A stretch of 64,000 nt of DNA from Anaerolineae bacterium (GCA_030425205.1 JAUIAP010000008.1:62001-126000); one strand, 5' to 3'. Counted from the first letter of the stretch, positions 39,401 to 47,160 are shown. Made by a program: numbers and translations. The notes: generated from the letters alone by a model not told the origin.

Positions 39401-42294
39401 CGTTGCTGACTGAGGTGGCGCAGGCGATTGCGACCCAAAATGCACAAACCCTTTTGTTGAGCGATCTGTTTGACACGCTTGCGCCTGATGATGTGGGGAC
39501 AAGTGAGGATGAGTCGGTCGCCGCGTTTGTCGCCGTCGGTGGGGATACGCTGATCAACAACATCGGCCGATTATCCCAACTCAGCGAACAAATTCGGGCC
39601 GGTCTCAACCCTCTGGGCTACGATGCGGAGTACGTCCCGCTCCAATCGGTCGAGGATATGCTGACCTTTGTGTGTGGCAGTGACCATTCGGCGTGTACGG
39701 GTGGTCTGATGGCGGGGCTGATTTCGGCCGAAAACGACTACATCGCCTCCACCCTACAGTACAACCAAAACCAAGCCGATTTGGGTGACGCACTCAACGA
39801 CCTGCATGACGAAGCTGCGACCGAATTGACCGCCCTCTGTGGCGCAAACAGCGGCACAAACGGCCCCGAATGGTCTGCGTGTGATGCGGGATTGATGGAG
39901 CAAAATCGTCTCGACTTTATCGCCGCCAACCAAGCTGCCGCCATTGCATGGACACGCGCCGAGCAGATCAACCAACTGATCGCGCTTGAGGAAAGCACGG
40001 CACAAATCGTCAGCAATGCCATCGTCCAGACGGGACAACAACTTTCAGCGGCCGAGCTTTCCAAAGGCAAACTAGAGGCATATCGCACCACATCGACCTC
40101 CTTTACCGCCTCCTCATCGACCGAAACAGCCAGCGTCGAAGCGTCTGTTACCGCGTCGGTCAAAGCGTCTGTGTCTGCCTTCCCGCCCGGTGGCAACGTC
40201 GAAGCGTCTGTTGAAGTCGCCGCGACCGCCTCCGTCGGCGTATCTTGGGAGTCGAGCAAGGGCAGTAATACCGAAACAACTTTCGACATCAACGCCCAAA
40301 AGATCGCCAACATCGAAAGCATGAGCGTCCTGCGTGAGGCAGAAAAAGAGGCAACGATTTCAAATGCTGAAAGTGCGGCTGAGGTCAAGCGTTTACTGCT
40401 TGAACAATCGACGCTGCTGCTCGAATACGAACTCGCGCTCGTCGATATCAACAAGGTGATCGCGGAACACAACCATCTTGTAGACCAATATCAGCTTTTG
40501 AAAGACCAGCTTGCCGCCTCTGAAGTGGACGTTCAAGAGAGCTATGCCAACGACCCGTACTTCCGCATCGTCAAAGATCGCAAGGCGCAAATCTTCCAAG
40601 AAAAATTGCGGATTACGACCCACTACGCCTATCTGACCGCCAAAGCGTTTGAGTATCTGACGCTTGAACCACTCGACGGCAGCAATGGGGTCAACATCAA
40701 CGATCTGTACATCGTGCGTTCCAAAGATGGCTTACAAGACTTTATGCAGACAGTCGTGCTGGCAAATAATGGGGTCAATCTCGGCTTCAACAAACATCGC
40801 TACAAGGTGTCGTTTGCCCGTCACATCTTGGGTCTGACGGACGAGGTGATTCAAAACGACACGAACGATACGCTCACGCCAGCGCAGATCGAGACAGAGC
40901 GAGCGGCGCGCTTCCAGCAGTATGTCAGCGACCACACGGTTGATGGGGTGGTCATCATCGACTTTGCAACGCTGGCTGACTTGCCAGCCGCGACGAACTA
41001 CTTCAATGTCAATCTCGCCAACCTGCGAATCACGGGAGCGAGCAACGCGAGTCTCGGATGCACGGTCAACTACAGTTGCTTTGGTCTTTGGCTCAACTTC
41101 GTGACCGACCAGCCGGGCAGCGATTTTGATACCAATGGTCGTCCAGACCTGCGCCTAACGCACGGCGGTCACGCGACCTACATGCGTGCCAATCGCACCT
41201 TTGCCAGCTATCGGCCGGGGCCATCCCGCATCATCGACGCGCCCAGCACGTTTGGCAATGAGGATCGGACGAGTGACTTTAAGGCGAACATCAACATGAG
41301 TGTGGATGTTTCGGCCGAAAACCCCACCTTCCTTACCAACGATTTCCAAGACTTGAGCGTTGCCACCTCTCGCTGGCGGCTCGAAATCGACTTGAGCGCG
41401 AGTGCCAATCAAGCCCTCGATCTCAGTCAACTCAATGACTTTGAAATTCGCATGGATGCGGTGGGCTTTTCAGCAAATCAGAGCCGCGACGGACAACTGG
41501 AATCGGCCGAAGCGATCCGTCTTGCCGCTGTTCAGAATGGGGAACCGATTCCAGCCGCTGCGTTGGCGACGGTGCAAAATTGGCTCGACCAACAGCCAAA
41601 ACCAAGCGACAACAGCCGTCATATCGCCGCTACGCCAGCGTTTACCCTAACCGATCAAACATACATGGGGCGCACATTCACGCTGGAACCAATCGCCCTT
41701 GATGCAACATCGGCCGGCTTTGAGATCTTCTTCAACAGCGACAACAGCATCACCGGGACGCTCTGCGCCTACTGCTCAGCAGGCTATGAGAATGACGTTG
41801 CCATAACTGGAACGTGGGAAACTGCGTCCATCACGCCGACATTCACCTTCGAAACGACACCGTTTGTCGATGTCAACGGCGTGCTACACACGCTTGCGCT
41901 GACGGGTGAAATGCAGACGCGCAGTCGGAACTTAACCGTACCAGATGCACCGTTTGTCTACGCACCGTTCAGCGGCAATCCTGCGGATGGCGTGCAATTC
42001 CTGCTCGGCACGTTTAGCGAAACGGTCAGCGGAGTTGCGGCCGAATCGATCACGCGCACGGGTGATTTCATTCTCACACCGCCGACGCCCGACTATGTGC
42101 CAAACGCGGGCGTGCCGACGGCCGTGTCGGTACAAGCCGCTGGTGCGGATGCTGTTGGCAGTGTGCTGTGGCTAGTTGTGCTGGTTGCGGCAGTGGGGCT
42201 TCCAACCATTTCGCTCCTCTCATCCACAAAGGGCAGGATTTGGGCTCGCTGGGATCGGTTGGCGCAAACAGATTCGTCTAAAATACGACGATAA
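36421..42294 (+). CDS. Large 1,957-residue exported protein: P-domain-like, LamG, Kelch, coiled coil
   Basis: Signal peptide (about 1-28), a proprotein-convertase P-domain-like region (about 35-165), a LamG/concanavalin-like fold (about 174-380, GLIGWWPLDN and MTVAAWIL), five or six Kelch-type repeats (about 450-725, each GHTAT-LxDGRVLxxGG), a helical region (about 860-1065), a low-complexity Ser/Thr/Val/Ala stretch (about 1220-1280), long coiled coils (about 1284-1413), a mostly beta C-terminal half with Asp-rich turns, a membrane segment (about 1911-1930) and a short basic tail. It starts inside the stop of the small gene and ends before a strong terminator. By layout it is the module 2 counterpart of the 7,871-residue protein; both end in a membrane anchor and carry Kelch-like parts. 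Probably a cell-surface contact protein. The propeller plus long coiled coil is reminiscent of some toxin complexes, but I see no diagnostic toxin motif. Confidence 0.8.
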   Translation: MKRLTTLLLAILLAQIWRDSADATAAASITPTVLGAFTAPNLPSTHDAGDGPDNVVIPFDLAHLAQFSNFSLHRVRLDFAFQTENSSYANEVHLKLTSPDGTEFIAPHKIDDTAGPSSNSVYRVELPDFYGETFAGLWTVTIWDEYNDAGDDFTVNELSLTLLGEEIAVASGGLIGWWPLDNSNQGALMLDHSGHNNDAYPEGNTGPAYFANDPSPLHYSDRTGTYFFGGDDYFRVPNNVGQLDSDTMTVAAWILYEGSEAIDNADGGLFSMRGASGIRFTLFRLVGGHLQIETAEAEGRQVANVFPAHSWVHLAVAFGETDTQVYINGELAQTFTNYTLNRAATGNDLHIGRNFNPQLYGQMTDVRLYNRPLSADEVATLGKVNWSTEPIIASEARYSINEPAIVTTQFNGLLSIGGRFGNGNSVRTVKEIRFYSNSAHSKTGMNFARGGGHTATRLQDGRVLVAGGFEFDAANPATKLELYDELNDVWMLGPDYSSYGNTATLLADGRVLLVGGFPSYERAYVFDPADDSLTRSADLETSRYGHTATLLPDGTVLIVGGLDNGGTFEEVGSAEIWNPATGQWSTVTDPSVARYGHTANLIEVNGVPKVAIIGGRKDHSFAETQNIELYDIATQQFTIVNTDSSLLARFSHATVMLADGSLLIIGGTVDSGGTDTTSVARHVPNANTLNTAPSLTYARSLHTATTLGDGRVAVFGGRSGVSGNGFAEVLFHDAFNAVQSASLQTFALDPFYLSTFRTEHLQDSCVGGINCDARPAAMPIADDFSDYEDGEFYWQFCADYGDPAFAPDGVAGLADIGSCPTWESLSSTEKQNRLGGGTFDSYTHFTNVRNESVRVRDAIAALVTYPIDPRWQSGTAVEFNKVVRDIATTHMLFGNEFLVKATRLPDDLNAFDDDALLDRELELLRRAQHQYMLAVQSLLDLAKIRVAGVDDVYLIEWLDVDTLRLLTYASEQQVTALEEIIRRELLRGVTPGETLLTEVAQAIATQNAQTLLLSDLFDTLAPDDVGTSEDESVAAFVAVGGDTLINNIGRLSQLSEQIRAGLNPLGYDAEYVPLQSVEDMLTFVCGSDHSACTGGLMAGLISAENDYIASTLQYNQNQADLGDALNDLHDEAATELTALCGANSGTNGPEWSACDAGLMEQNRLDFIAANQAAAIAWTRAEQINQLIALEESTAQIVSNAIVQTGQQLSAAELSKGKLEAYRTTSTSFTASSSTETASVEASVTASVKASVSAFPPGGNVEASVEVAATASVGVSWESSKGSNTETTFDINAQKIANIESMSVLREAEKEATISNAESAAEVKRLLLEQSTLLLEYELALVDINKVIAEHNHLVDQYQLLKDQLAASEVDVQESYANDPYFRIVKDRKAQIFQEKLRITTHYAYLTAKAFEYLTLEPLDGSNGVNINDLYIVRSKDGLQDFMQTVVLANNGVNLGFNKHRYKVSFARHILGLTDEVIQNDTNDTLTPAQIETERAARFQQYVSDHTVDGVVIIDFATLADLPAATNYFNVNLANLRITGASNASLGCTVNYSCFGLWLNFVTDQPGSDFDTNGRPDLRLTHGGHATYMRANRTFASYRPGPSRIIDAPSTFGNEDRTSDFKANINMSVDVSAENPTFLTNDFQDLSVATSRWRLEIDLSASANQALDLSQLNDFEIRMDAVGFSANQSRDGQLESAEAIRLAAVQNGEPIPAAALATVQNWLDQQPKPSDNSRHIAATPAFTLTDQTYMGRTFTLEPIALDATSAGFEIFFNSDNSITGTLCAYCSAGYENDVAITGTWETASITPTFTFETTPFVDVNGVLHTLALTGEMQTRSRNLTVPDAPFVYAPFSGNPADGVQFLLGTFSETVSGVAAESITRTGDFILTPPTPDYVPNAGVPTAVSVQAAGADAVGSVLWLVVLVAAVGLPTISLLSSTKGRIWARWDRLAQTDSSKIRR

Positions 42295-42310
42295 GAGATG
42301 AGCCAAAGTC

Positions 42311-42328
42311 ATACGGCTAAAGCCGTAT
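42311..42328. repeat. Solo arm of the composite palindromic repeat
   Basis: ATACGGCTAAAGCCGTAT is a short palindrome identical in its core to the outer arm of the composite repeat at 63857-63990. It sits between the stop of the large gene and its terminator. Confidence 0.55.
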
Positions 42329-42342
42329 AACGCAAACTGAAA

Positions 42343-42376
42343 AACCGAGTTTCTGACAGAAACTCGGTTTTTTTTT
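42343..42376. terminator. Bidirectional intrinsic terminator
   Basis: Perfect 12-bp stem AACCGAGTTTCT / AGAAACTCGGTT (42343-42354, 42358-42369, loop GAC) followed by a run of nine T on the plus strand and flanked by A residues on the other side. It serves both the large protein gene and the convergent oxygenase gene. Confidence 0.9.
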
Positions 42377-42388
42377 GCAACACGCAAG

Positions 42389-43015
42389 CTAATTGCGGCG
42401 GCATAGCCAGCCCGTCAAGCTATATCTTTCCCGAGTGGCGGGCAAAACTTCATGATAGATGGTGTCACAGCGGAAACAGACGAACGTGCCGCCGTAAGGT
42501 GTGACATCGACAAAGTGATCCCACCGCTCCGCTTCAGGATAGATGCGAAGTTGCCCACCATCGGCCGATTCCCACCCCAAATTTAGATAGAGGATACATG
42601 CAATTTGTCGCCGCTGGGTTTGTTGATGCTGGTCGAGATGCCGTTTGTAATAGGCGCCCGCTGGATAGATGGCGAGGTGCGCTTCAAATTCTTGCACATT
42701 GAAGAAGAGGGTTTGATTGATGTGCTGGCGCAACTGGTCGATGCGCTGGCAATACGTCGCCTGTGGGACTGACAGGGCATATTCATCTAACCAATGGATG
42801 AAATCGCTGCGAATCTCTGGCTGAAATTGGCGGTTTGCGCCGCGTCCAATGCTGGCGCGCGCAAATTCCCCTTCACGCCAGAGGCTCTTAGCCTCCTGCT
42901 GCAAGGTGAGAACCTCCTGCGCGGTCGCAAAGTTGGGAATAACACAATAACCAGTCGTTGCTAACTGGTCACTGATTACGTCAGTCGTGATGAGGGGTTG
43001 GGTTAATTGAATCAT
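42389..43015 (-). CDS. 2-oxoglutarate/Fe(II)-dependent oxygenase (prolyl 4-hydroxylase type)
   Basis: A 208-residue single-domain oxygenase. The metal triad is visible as H126 and D128 (KRHLDQH) and H188 (YHEVLP), with R197 as the likely 2-oxoglutarate carboxylate ligand in RERYSLTGW. The double-stranded beta-helix core spans about 100-205. These enzymes hydroxylate a substrate with O2 and 2-oxoglutarate; in this subfamily it is often a peptidyl proline, but the substrate here is unknown. The protein is compact and soluble, without a signal peptide. It converges with the large surface protein gene and is divergent from the iron locus, so any link to either is speculative. Confidence 0.85.
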   Translation of the reverse strand: MIQLTQPLITTDVISDQLATTGYCVIPNFATAQEVLTLQQEAKSLWREGEFARASIGRGANRQFQPEIRSDFIHWLDEYALSVPQATYCQRIDQLRQHINQTLFFNVQEFEAHLAIYPAGAYYKRHLDQHQQTQRRQIACILYLNLGWESADGGQLRIYPEAERWDHFVDVTPYGGTFVCFRCDTIYHEVLPATRERYSLTGWLCRRN

Positions 43016-43211
43016 AAGCGAATGTCAGATTTTTTGTTGAGGGGCAATGATACGATGACAAACAATCGCTACGATGGGCTAAATGTCGTATTCCGCCTAC
43101 GTCATTTGGCTGAGTTTTTTGGCGGTGTTGTATGAAACGCAAAGTTGACGGCATGAAAGTGCAAAGTTTAGCGGCGACAACTTGAAATTTAACCTGCGTC
43201 AAGTCTGAGAT

Positions 43212-43230
43212 TGAACGCATGTTAAGTTCA
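43212..43230. promoter_or_regulatory. Possible 19-bp operator upstream of the iron locus
   Basis: TGAAC-N9-GTTCA forms a 19-bp inverted repeat in the 306-bp gap between the oxygenase gene and the iron locus. The size fits Fur-like or DtxR-like sites, but the sequence is not a textbook match. Nothing else in the gap is recognisable except AATTTAACC occurring twice (near 43189 and 43254) and GGAG at 43314-43317. Confidence 0.25.
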
Positions 43231-43321
43231 TTGTAAACCCGGTGTCATGCAAAATTTAACCCCCTCCGTAGATTTTTAGGTGGGAAGATGGTCGAATAGA
43301 GGTAACTAGAAATGGAGACTC

Positions 43322-43903
43322 ATGATGACACAACAACTTACTGACCAGATCGTTACTGGTGCCATGCAACATATGAATACAGACCATCGCAACAGCCTGC
43401 TCAACTATGCCAAACAGTTGGCGGGGTGCGACTGGGCAGAATCGGCCGAAATGACCACCCTTTCCGCGACAGGCTTCGATTTGTCGGTCACGGCCAATGG
43501 GCGCAGTGAAACCCACCATATCCCCTTTGAAACACCTGTCAACGATGGCCAGGAATTGCGCAGCGCATTGATTAAGCTGGCGGACAAGGCGGACGTCCCA
43601 GACGGGATCGTGCGCGTCGCCACATCAAACGTCCACACACCAAACGCCTTGCGCTATGTTAAGGCGTTGACCAATCACTTTAACCGCAAGGCGGGTGGCA
43701 GCTATGAAGGCAATGTTGGAACGGTCAACTTTCCGTTTGGCGATGCCGTGCTAGAGGCGCAGGATGACGAAATTCTGCTGCGCGTTTCGGCCGAAAGCGA
43801 CACCATGTTTGATCGCGTGAAAGATGTGGTCGGCGGCCATTTGGAGCGATTTGCCCAGAAAGAGACGCTGACGGTGGCATGGGTGGACGCACCGGCACCT
43901 TAA
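43322..43903 (+). CDS. DUF2470-DUF2218 fusion protein, iron/haem associated
   Basis: A 193-residue soluble protein with two small domains. The N-terminal half (about 8-85, MQHMNTDHRNSLLNYAKQ) is DUF2470, the C-terminal domain of HugZ-type haem-degrading proteins. The C-terminal half (about 95-190, VRVATSNVHTPNALRYVKAL) is DUF2218, which is often encoded next to siderophore transporters. GGAG at 43314-43317 could serve either ATG at 43322 or, with better spacing, 43325. It is the first gene of the iron locus. A role in handling haem or siderophore iron in the cytoplasm fits the context, but no reaction has been established for the fusion. Confidence 0.75.
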   Translation: MMTQQLTDQIVTGAMQHMNTDHRNSLLNYAKQLAGCDWAESAEMTTLSATGFDLSVTANGRSETHHIPFETPVNDGQELRSALIKLADKADVPDGIVRVATSNVHTPNALRYVKALTNHFNRKAGGSYEGNVGTVNFPFGDAVLEAQDDEILLRVSAESDTMFDRVKDVVGGHLERFAQKETLTVAWVDAPAP

Positions 43904-43935
43904 CAAGCGCGCTTTAGATTGCGTGGGGAAAGGAC

Positions 43936-43978
43936 GTGGTGCGTGGTGCGTGACCGGTAATGACGCACCACGCACCAC
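43936..43978. repeat. GTGGTGCGT-type palindromic repeat, copy 2
   Basis: Perfect 16-bp arms GTGGTGCGTGGTGCGT (43936-43951) and ACGCACCACGCACCAC (43963-43978) between the DUF2470 gene and the siderophore-binding gene. It matches the repeat at 29263-29318. Confidence 0.8.
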
Positions 43979-44066
43979 GCATCACACACTACGCGCTGGC
44001 AAAGACCCAAAATATCAAAGCACAGATGGCAACATAACCGCCCATCTCAACCATTTAGAGGAAAAA

Positions 44067-46049
44067 ATGTCGGAAACCCATTCATCTCCTTGGCGTGTGA
44101 TTGCACTCGTCACATTACTACTTTTACTGATCGGCTGCGGATCGGCCGAACAAGCCGTGACAACTGTCCCGACGGCCACAACTGCGTTAGACGCTCCCCC
44201 AGAACCAACGGATGAGCCAATCGTTGAACCGACCGAAACGGCCGCTGATGGCGCATTTCCCGTAACTATTGACCACAAATTTGGCAGCACGACGATTCCT
44301 GCCGCCCCGTCGCGCGTCGTCTCGATAGGCTATACCGACCAAGACCCGCTGATCGCGCTTGGTGTCACGCCTGTCGCCGTGCGCTACTGGTTTGGTCCAA
44401 CAGACAGCGGTGTCTTCCCATGGGCGCAAGCGGCCTTCACAGGTGAGGAGCCCGCGGTCATGAACATGCCGTTCGGCGAGTTGAACTATGAGCTGATTTT
44501 GTCCTACAACCCAGACTTGATTATCGGGGTGTCGTCGGGCATCACGGCCGAAGAGTATGAATCGCTGGCCCAAATTGCGCCGACGGTTGCCCAGTCAGGC
44601 GACTATGAAAATTATGGGATGCCATGGCAAGAAGCGCTCAGATTGATCGCAACATCGGTCGGAAAATCGGCCGAAGCTGAAACGCTGATCAGCGATGTCG
44701 ATTCCATCTTTGCCAACGCCATTGCCGAACATCCCGAATTTGCGGGACAAGATATCGTGGTGGCGGCAGGGCGTGCCGATGGCGGCAGCTATGCCTTTTT
44801 CTCTGCACAAGATTCACGCACGCGCTTCTTCACCAATCTCGGCTTTAACGCTCCTGCCGATCTCGACGAGTTGACGGGCGACAGCTTCTACACCGAAATA
44901 AGCGAAGAACGGGTTGAACTGCTCGATCGTGATTTCATCGTTTTCTCACAGGCCAGTTATCTTCCAGAAGGGGCGGATACGATTCTCAACGATCCCCTGC
45001 TCTCACAGCTTGATGTGATTCAACAGGGTCGCTTCGTCATTCTTGATGAAGGATTGGACGCTGCCTTTTCATTTGGTTCGGTGCTGAGTTTGCCCTATGC
45101 GGTCGAACAGCTTGTCCCACAAATGGCGAGCGCGCTGGGTTCAGAGCTGGCAGACGGTGACGACGACATGTTGGCGGCCGAAACGCGCACTTTTGTAGAC
45201 GCAATGGCGCGCACGGTCGAAATACCCGTTGACCCACAGCGCGTTGTCGTCTTGTCTGAAATCGACCTAGACAGTCTGCTTGCGCTCGGCATTGTGCCAG
45301 TTGGCGCACCAAACGGGCGTGGACAAACGACATTACCGAGCTATCTGATCGAGCAAATCGACGGGCAAACGACCTCGCTGGGCGCATTGGGTGAACCAAA
45401 CTTAGAAATGGTCGCCAGCCTCGCTCCAGACCTGATCGTTTACTCCGATCCATATGGCGCGTTGGCGGAGATGATTCCAGAGATGGAGCAGATTGCGCCC
45501 GTCGTGATCCCCTACGTCTATACAGATTCGTGGGATTGGAAAGTTGTCTTTGCGGCGATTGCAGACGCTGTGGACAAATCGGCCGATGCCGACGCATTCC
45601 TCGCGGCCTATGACGCACAAGCGGCCGAACTGGGCGCACAGCTACCAGACGAGTTGCGCGAAGTTAGCATCGTGCGCTGGATGGCGGATGGGCCACGCAT
45701 CCTGCTATCAAACGCCTTTTCGAGCCAAGTGCTGGCCGATGTCGGCTTTGAACGACCCGCCGCGCAGCTTGATCTCGCGGGCAGCCATCCCGTTCACACC
45801 GATGTGATCAACATGGAGCAGATCCAAGTGGTCGATGCGCCCGTCGTCTTTGCGGGCGGCCTCAATCCTGAAGGGGATGAAGTGATGCAGGAAGCACTTG
45901 AAAACCCGCTCGTTCAGACCTTTGAATCGGTGCAAAATGGGCGATTGTTCACCGTCGATGGGTTGGCGTGGAGCAGCACAGGTGGCCCACTCGCTGCGCT
46001 GGACGTGTTGGCCGATGTCGCCACCTTCTTACAAACCGTTGCAGAATAA
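44067..46049 (+). CDS. Lipoprotein with two fused siderophore-binding (FepB/FecB-like) domains
   Basis: A 660-residue lipoprotein: signal peptide with lipobox LLIGC (Cys24), a Thr/Pro/Glu linker (25-68), then two complete periplasmic-binding domains of the ferric-siderophore type. Domain 1 spans about 71-360 (SRVVSIGYTDQDPLIALGV) and domain 2 about 372-660 (VEIPVDPQRVVVLSEIDLD). Each has the expected LAPDLIV/YNPDLIIG strand. Single-domain relatives are about 300-350 residues, so this is a true tandem fusion. ATG at 44067 has AGAGGAAAA upstream and begins the signal peptide; the frame is open further upstream. The stop overlaps the next start (TAATG). It delivers ferric siderophore, or two different ones, to the FecCD permeases downstream. 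Confidence 0.85.
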   Translation: MSETHSSPWRVIALVTLLLLLIGCGSAEQAVTTVPTATTALDAPPEPTDEPIVEPTETAADGAFPVTIDHKFGSTTIPAAPSRVVSIGYTDQDPLIALGVTPVAVRYWFGPTDSGVFPWAQAAFTGEEPAVMNMPFGELNYELILSYNPDLIIGVSSGITAEEYESLAQIAPTVAQSGDYENYGMPWQEALRLIATSVGKSAEAETLISDVDSIFANAIAEHPEFAGQDIVVAAGRADGGSYAFFSAQDSRTRFFTNLGFNAPADLDELTGDSFYTEISEERVELLDRDFIVFSQASYLPEGADTILNDPLLSQLDVIQQGRFVILDEGLDAAFSFGSVLSLPYAVEQLVPQMASALGSELADGDDDMLAAETRTFVDAMARTVEIPVDPQRVVVLSEIDLDSLLALGIVPVGAPNGRGQTTLPSYLIEQIDGQTTSLGALGEPNLEMVASLAPDLIVYSDPYGALAEMIPEMEQIAPVVIPYVYTDSWDWKVVFAAIADAVDKSADADAFLAAYDAQAAELGAQLPDELREVSIVRWMADGPRILLSNAFSSQVLADVGFERPAAQLDLAGSHPVHTDVINMEQIQVVDAPVVFAGGLNPEGDEVMQEALENPLVQTFESVQNGRLFTVDGLAWSSTGGPLAALDVLADVATFLQTVAE

Positions 46050-46873
46050 TGATTGAATCCGACCATCCCCTCACACAGACGTTTGCCAAAATGCGGCGCG
46101 TTGGTGACCATTTGCGCATGGCGCTTGTGGCCGATTCTCAGCTACACGATCCCCGTGCGTTATTTTCGGCCGAATCCCCCCACCTGATGGCATTTGTGGC
46201 GGACGCACAGGCCACGCTCTGCACGGCCGCCCCGCCCATCGTCACTAGTTCGCTGCTGCAACGCTACTCATGGGGGGTCGTCGTCTTTGCGCTGGGCAGT
46301 TATCTGATCGATCAACGCGTGCCATTGCTCTCATTGGACAATTTGCGCGTCGCCAACACGCACGGCGGCAACTATGTCGAATGCGTCACAGGTCGCTTCG
46401 CCGCCTTGCCCAACGACCCCGCCGCCGATCACCCCGACGCGCTGATTCTGCCCGACGATGCAGCCCTGCAAACCCACTTGCGACAGTCGCTCGAAACCCA
46501 CTTTGCGTGGGTGATAGCGCAAATCACACAGCAGATCGGCGGCAAGCCCAAAGGTCTCTGGCTGACCGTCGCTGACCGGTGTGCAGGGGTGTTGATCTGG
46601 TTGATGCAGACGCTTGATCCGTTGGTTTCGGCCGAAAAAATCGAATGTGAACTCGATGCGCTCCTGCACGTCCCCAACTCACCGCTCAACCACGAGCAGG
46701 TCGGCCTGTTCACACTCACGCACGAGACCAAAACGAAAGCCTTTCTCGACCGTGCAACCTGCTGTTACTGGTACAAAATGGAGGCGGGCGGCACCTGCGA
46801 CAGTTGCCCCCGTCTGCCAAAACCAGAGCGCAATGCGCGCCTGCTCAACGGATGGATCGGCTCAATTAGTTAA
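46049..46873 (+). CDS. FhuF-like siderophore-iron reductase
   Basis: A 274-residue cytoplasmic protein ending in the FhuF [2Fe-2S] signature CC-x10-C-x2-C (CCYWYKMEAGGTCDSC, about residues 238-253). FhuF-family proteins reduce ferric iron in imported siderophores so that it is released. The middle contains the hydrophobic LLQRYSWGVVVFALGSYL helix usual in the family. The start ATG at 46049 shares one base with the stop of the binding protein, so the two are coupled. It fits the iron pathway exactly: binding, import, then reductive release. Confidence 0.85.
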   Translation: MIESDHPLTQTFAKMRRVGDHLRMALVADSQLHDPRALFSAESPHLMAFVADAQATLCTAAPPIVTSSLLQRYSWGVVVFALGSYLIDQRVPLLSLDNLRVANTHGGNYVECVTGRFAALPNDPAADHPDALILPDDAALQTHLRQSLETHFAWVIAQITQQIGGKPKGLWLTVADRCAGVLIWLMQTLDPLVSAEKIECELDALLHVPNSPLNHEQVGLFTLTHETKTKAFLDRATCCYWYKMEAGGTCDSCPRLPKPERNARLLNGWIGSIS

Positions 46874-46880
46874 TCCTGCC

Positions 46881-46907
46881 CGCTCTTCAGCTTCTCGCTA
46901 AAGAGCG
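46881..46907 (+). terminator. Hairpin after the reductase gene
   Basis: CGCTCTTCAGC / GCTAAAGAGCG, 10 of 11 pairs with a 5-base loop, eight bases after the stop. No T-run follows closely, so its strength is uncertain. Confidence 0.45.
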
Positions 46908-47012
46908 TGCGAATCTAATTTGACTAGCGGGCGAAGCCCGCAAAGAATCGGTTTAATGGGGTCTGGTGGCTCTTACAGTTTAAAAATAGATCAGGTAACA
47001 AAATCAGCGCGT

Positions 47013-47038
47013 GTTTCGGGAATTGGATTTCCCGAAAC
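47013..47038. repeat. GTTTCGGG hairpin repeat, copy 1
   Basis: Palindrome GTTTCGGGAA ... TTCCCGAAAC, 26 bp. An identical copy is at 54767-54792. Confidence 0.8.
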
Positions 47039-47054
47039 GTCCTCGCCAGAAGAG

Positions 47055-47083
47055 TGGATTCCCGCCTTCGCGGGAATGACAGA
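47055..47083. repeat. TGGATTCCCG-GAATGACAGA repeat, copy 1
   Basis: TGGATTCCCGCC, then TTCGCGGGAATGACAGA: a small hairpin with the conserved tail GGAATGACAGA. Related copies are at 54826-54854 and 63782-63810. It is paired with the GTTTCGGG repeat here and at 54767. Confidence 0.7.
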
Positions 47084-47142
47084 TCGATTACCGAACTAAT
47101 TTTTTAAAGACCAACCGCCACCAGACCCCATTAGAAGGTTTT

Positions 47143-47160
47143 CGCGCCGCAAGCGGCGCG
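47143..47160. repeat. Short perfect hairpin CGCGCCGC/GCGGCGCG
   Basis: An 8-bp perfect stem with a two-base loop directly after the MITE-like element; function unknown. Confidence 0.5.

Larger units (their letters stand above)
46954..47133. mobile_element. 180-bp MITE-like element with terminal inverted repeats
   Basis: TAATGGGGTCTGGTGGC at 46954-46970 is the exact reverse complement of 47117-47133, and the next bases of both ends match imperfectly (TTTAAAAA blocks). Both ends are bounded by TA, the target duplication typical of IS630/Tc1-mariner elements. It has no coding capacity. Two other repeat hairpins are nested inside (47013-47038, 47055-47083). It splits the iron locus between the reductase and the permeases. 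Confidence 0.65.

Noticed and set aside
36421..42294. Tc-toxin A subunit or eCIS effector
   Set aside because: Propeller plus coiled coil is suggestive, but no diagnostic Tc domain is visible, there is a C-terminal membrane anchor, and the gene is tied to its own regulator module.
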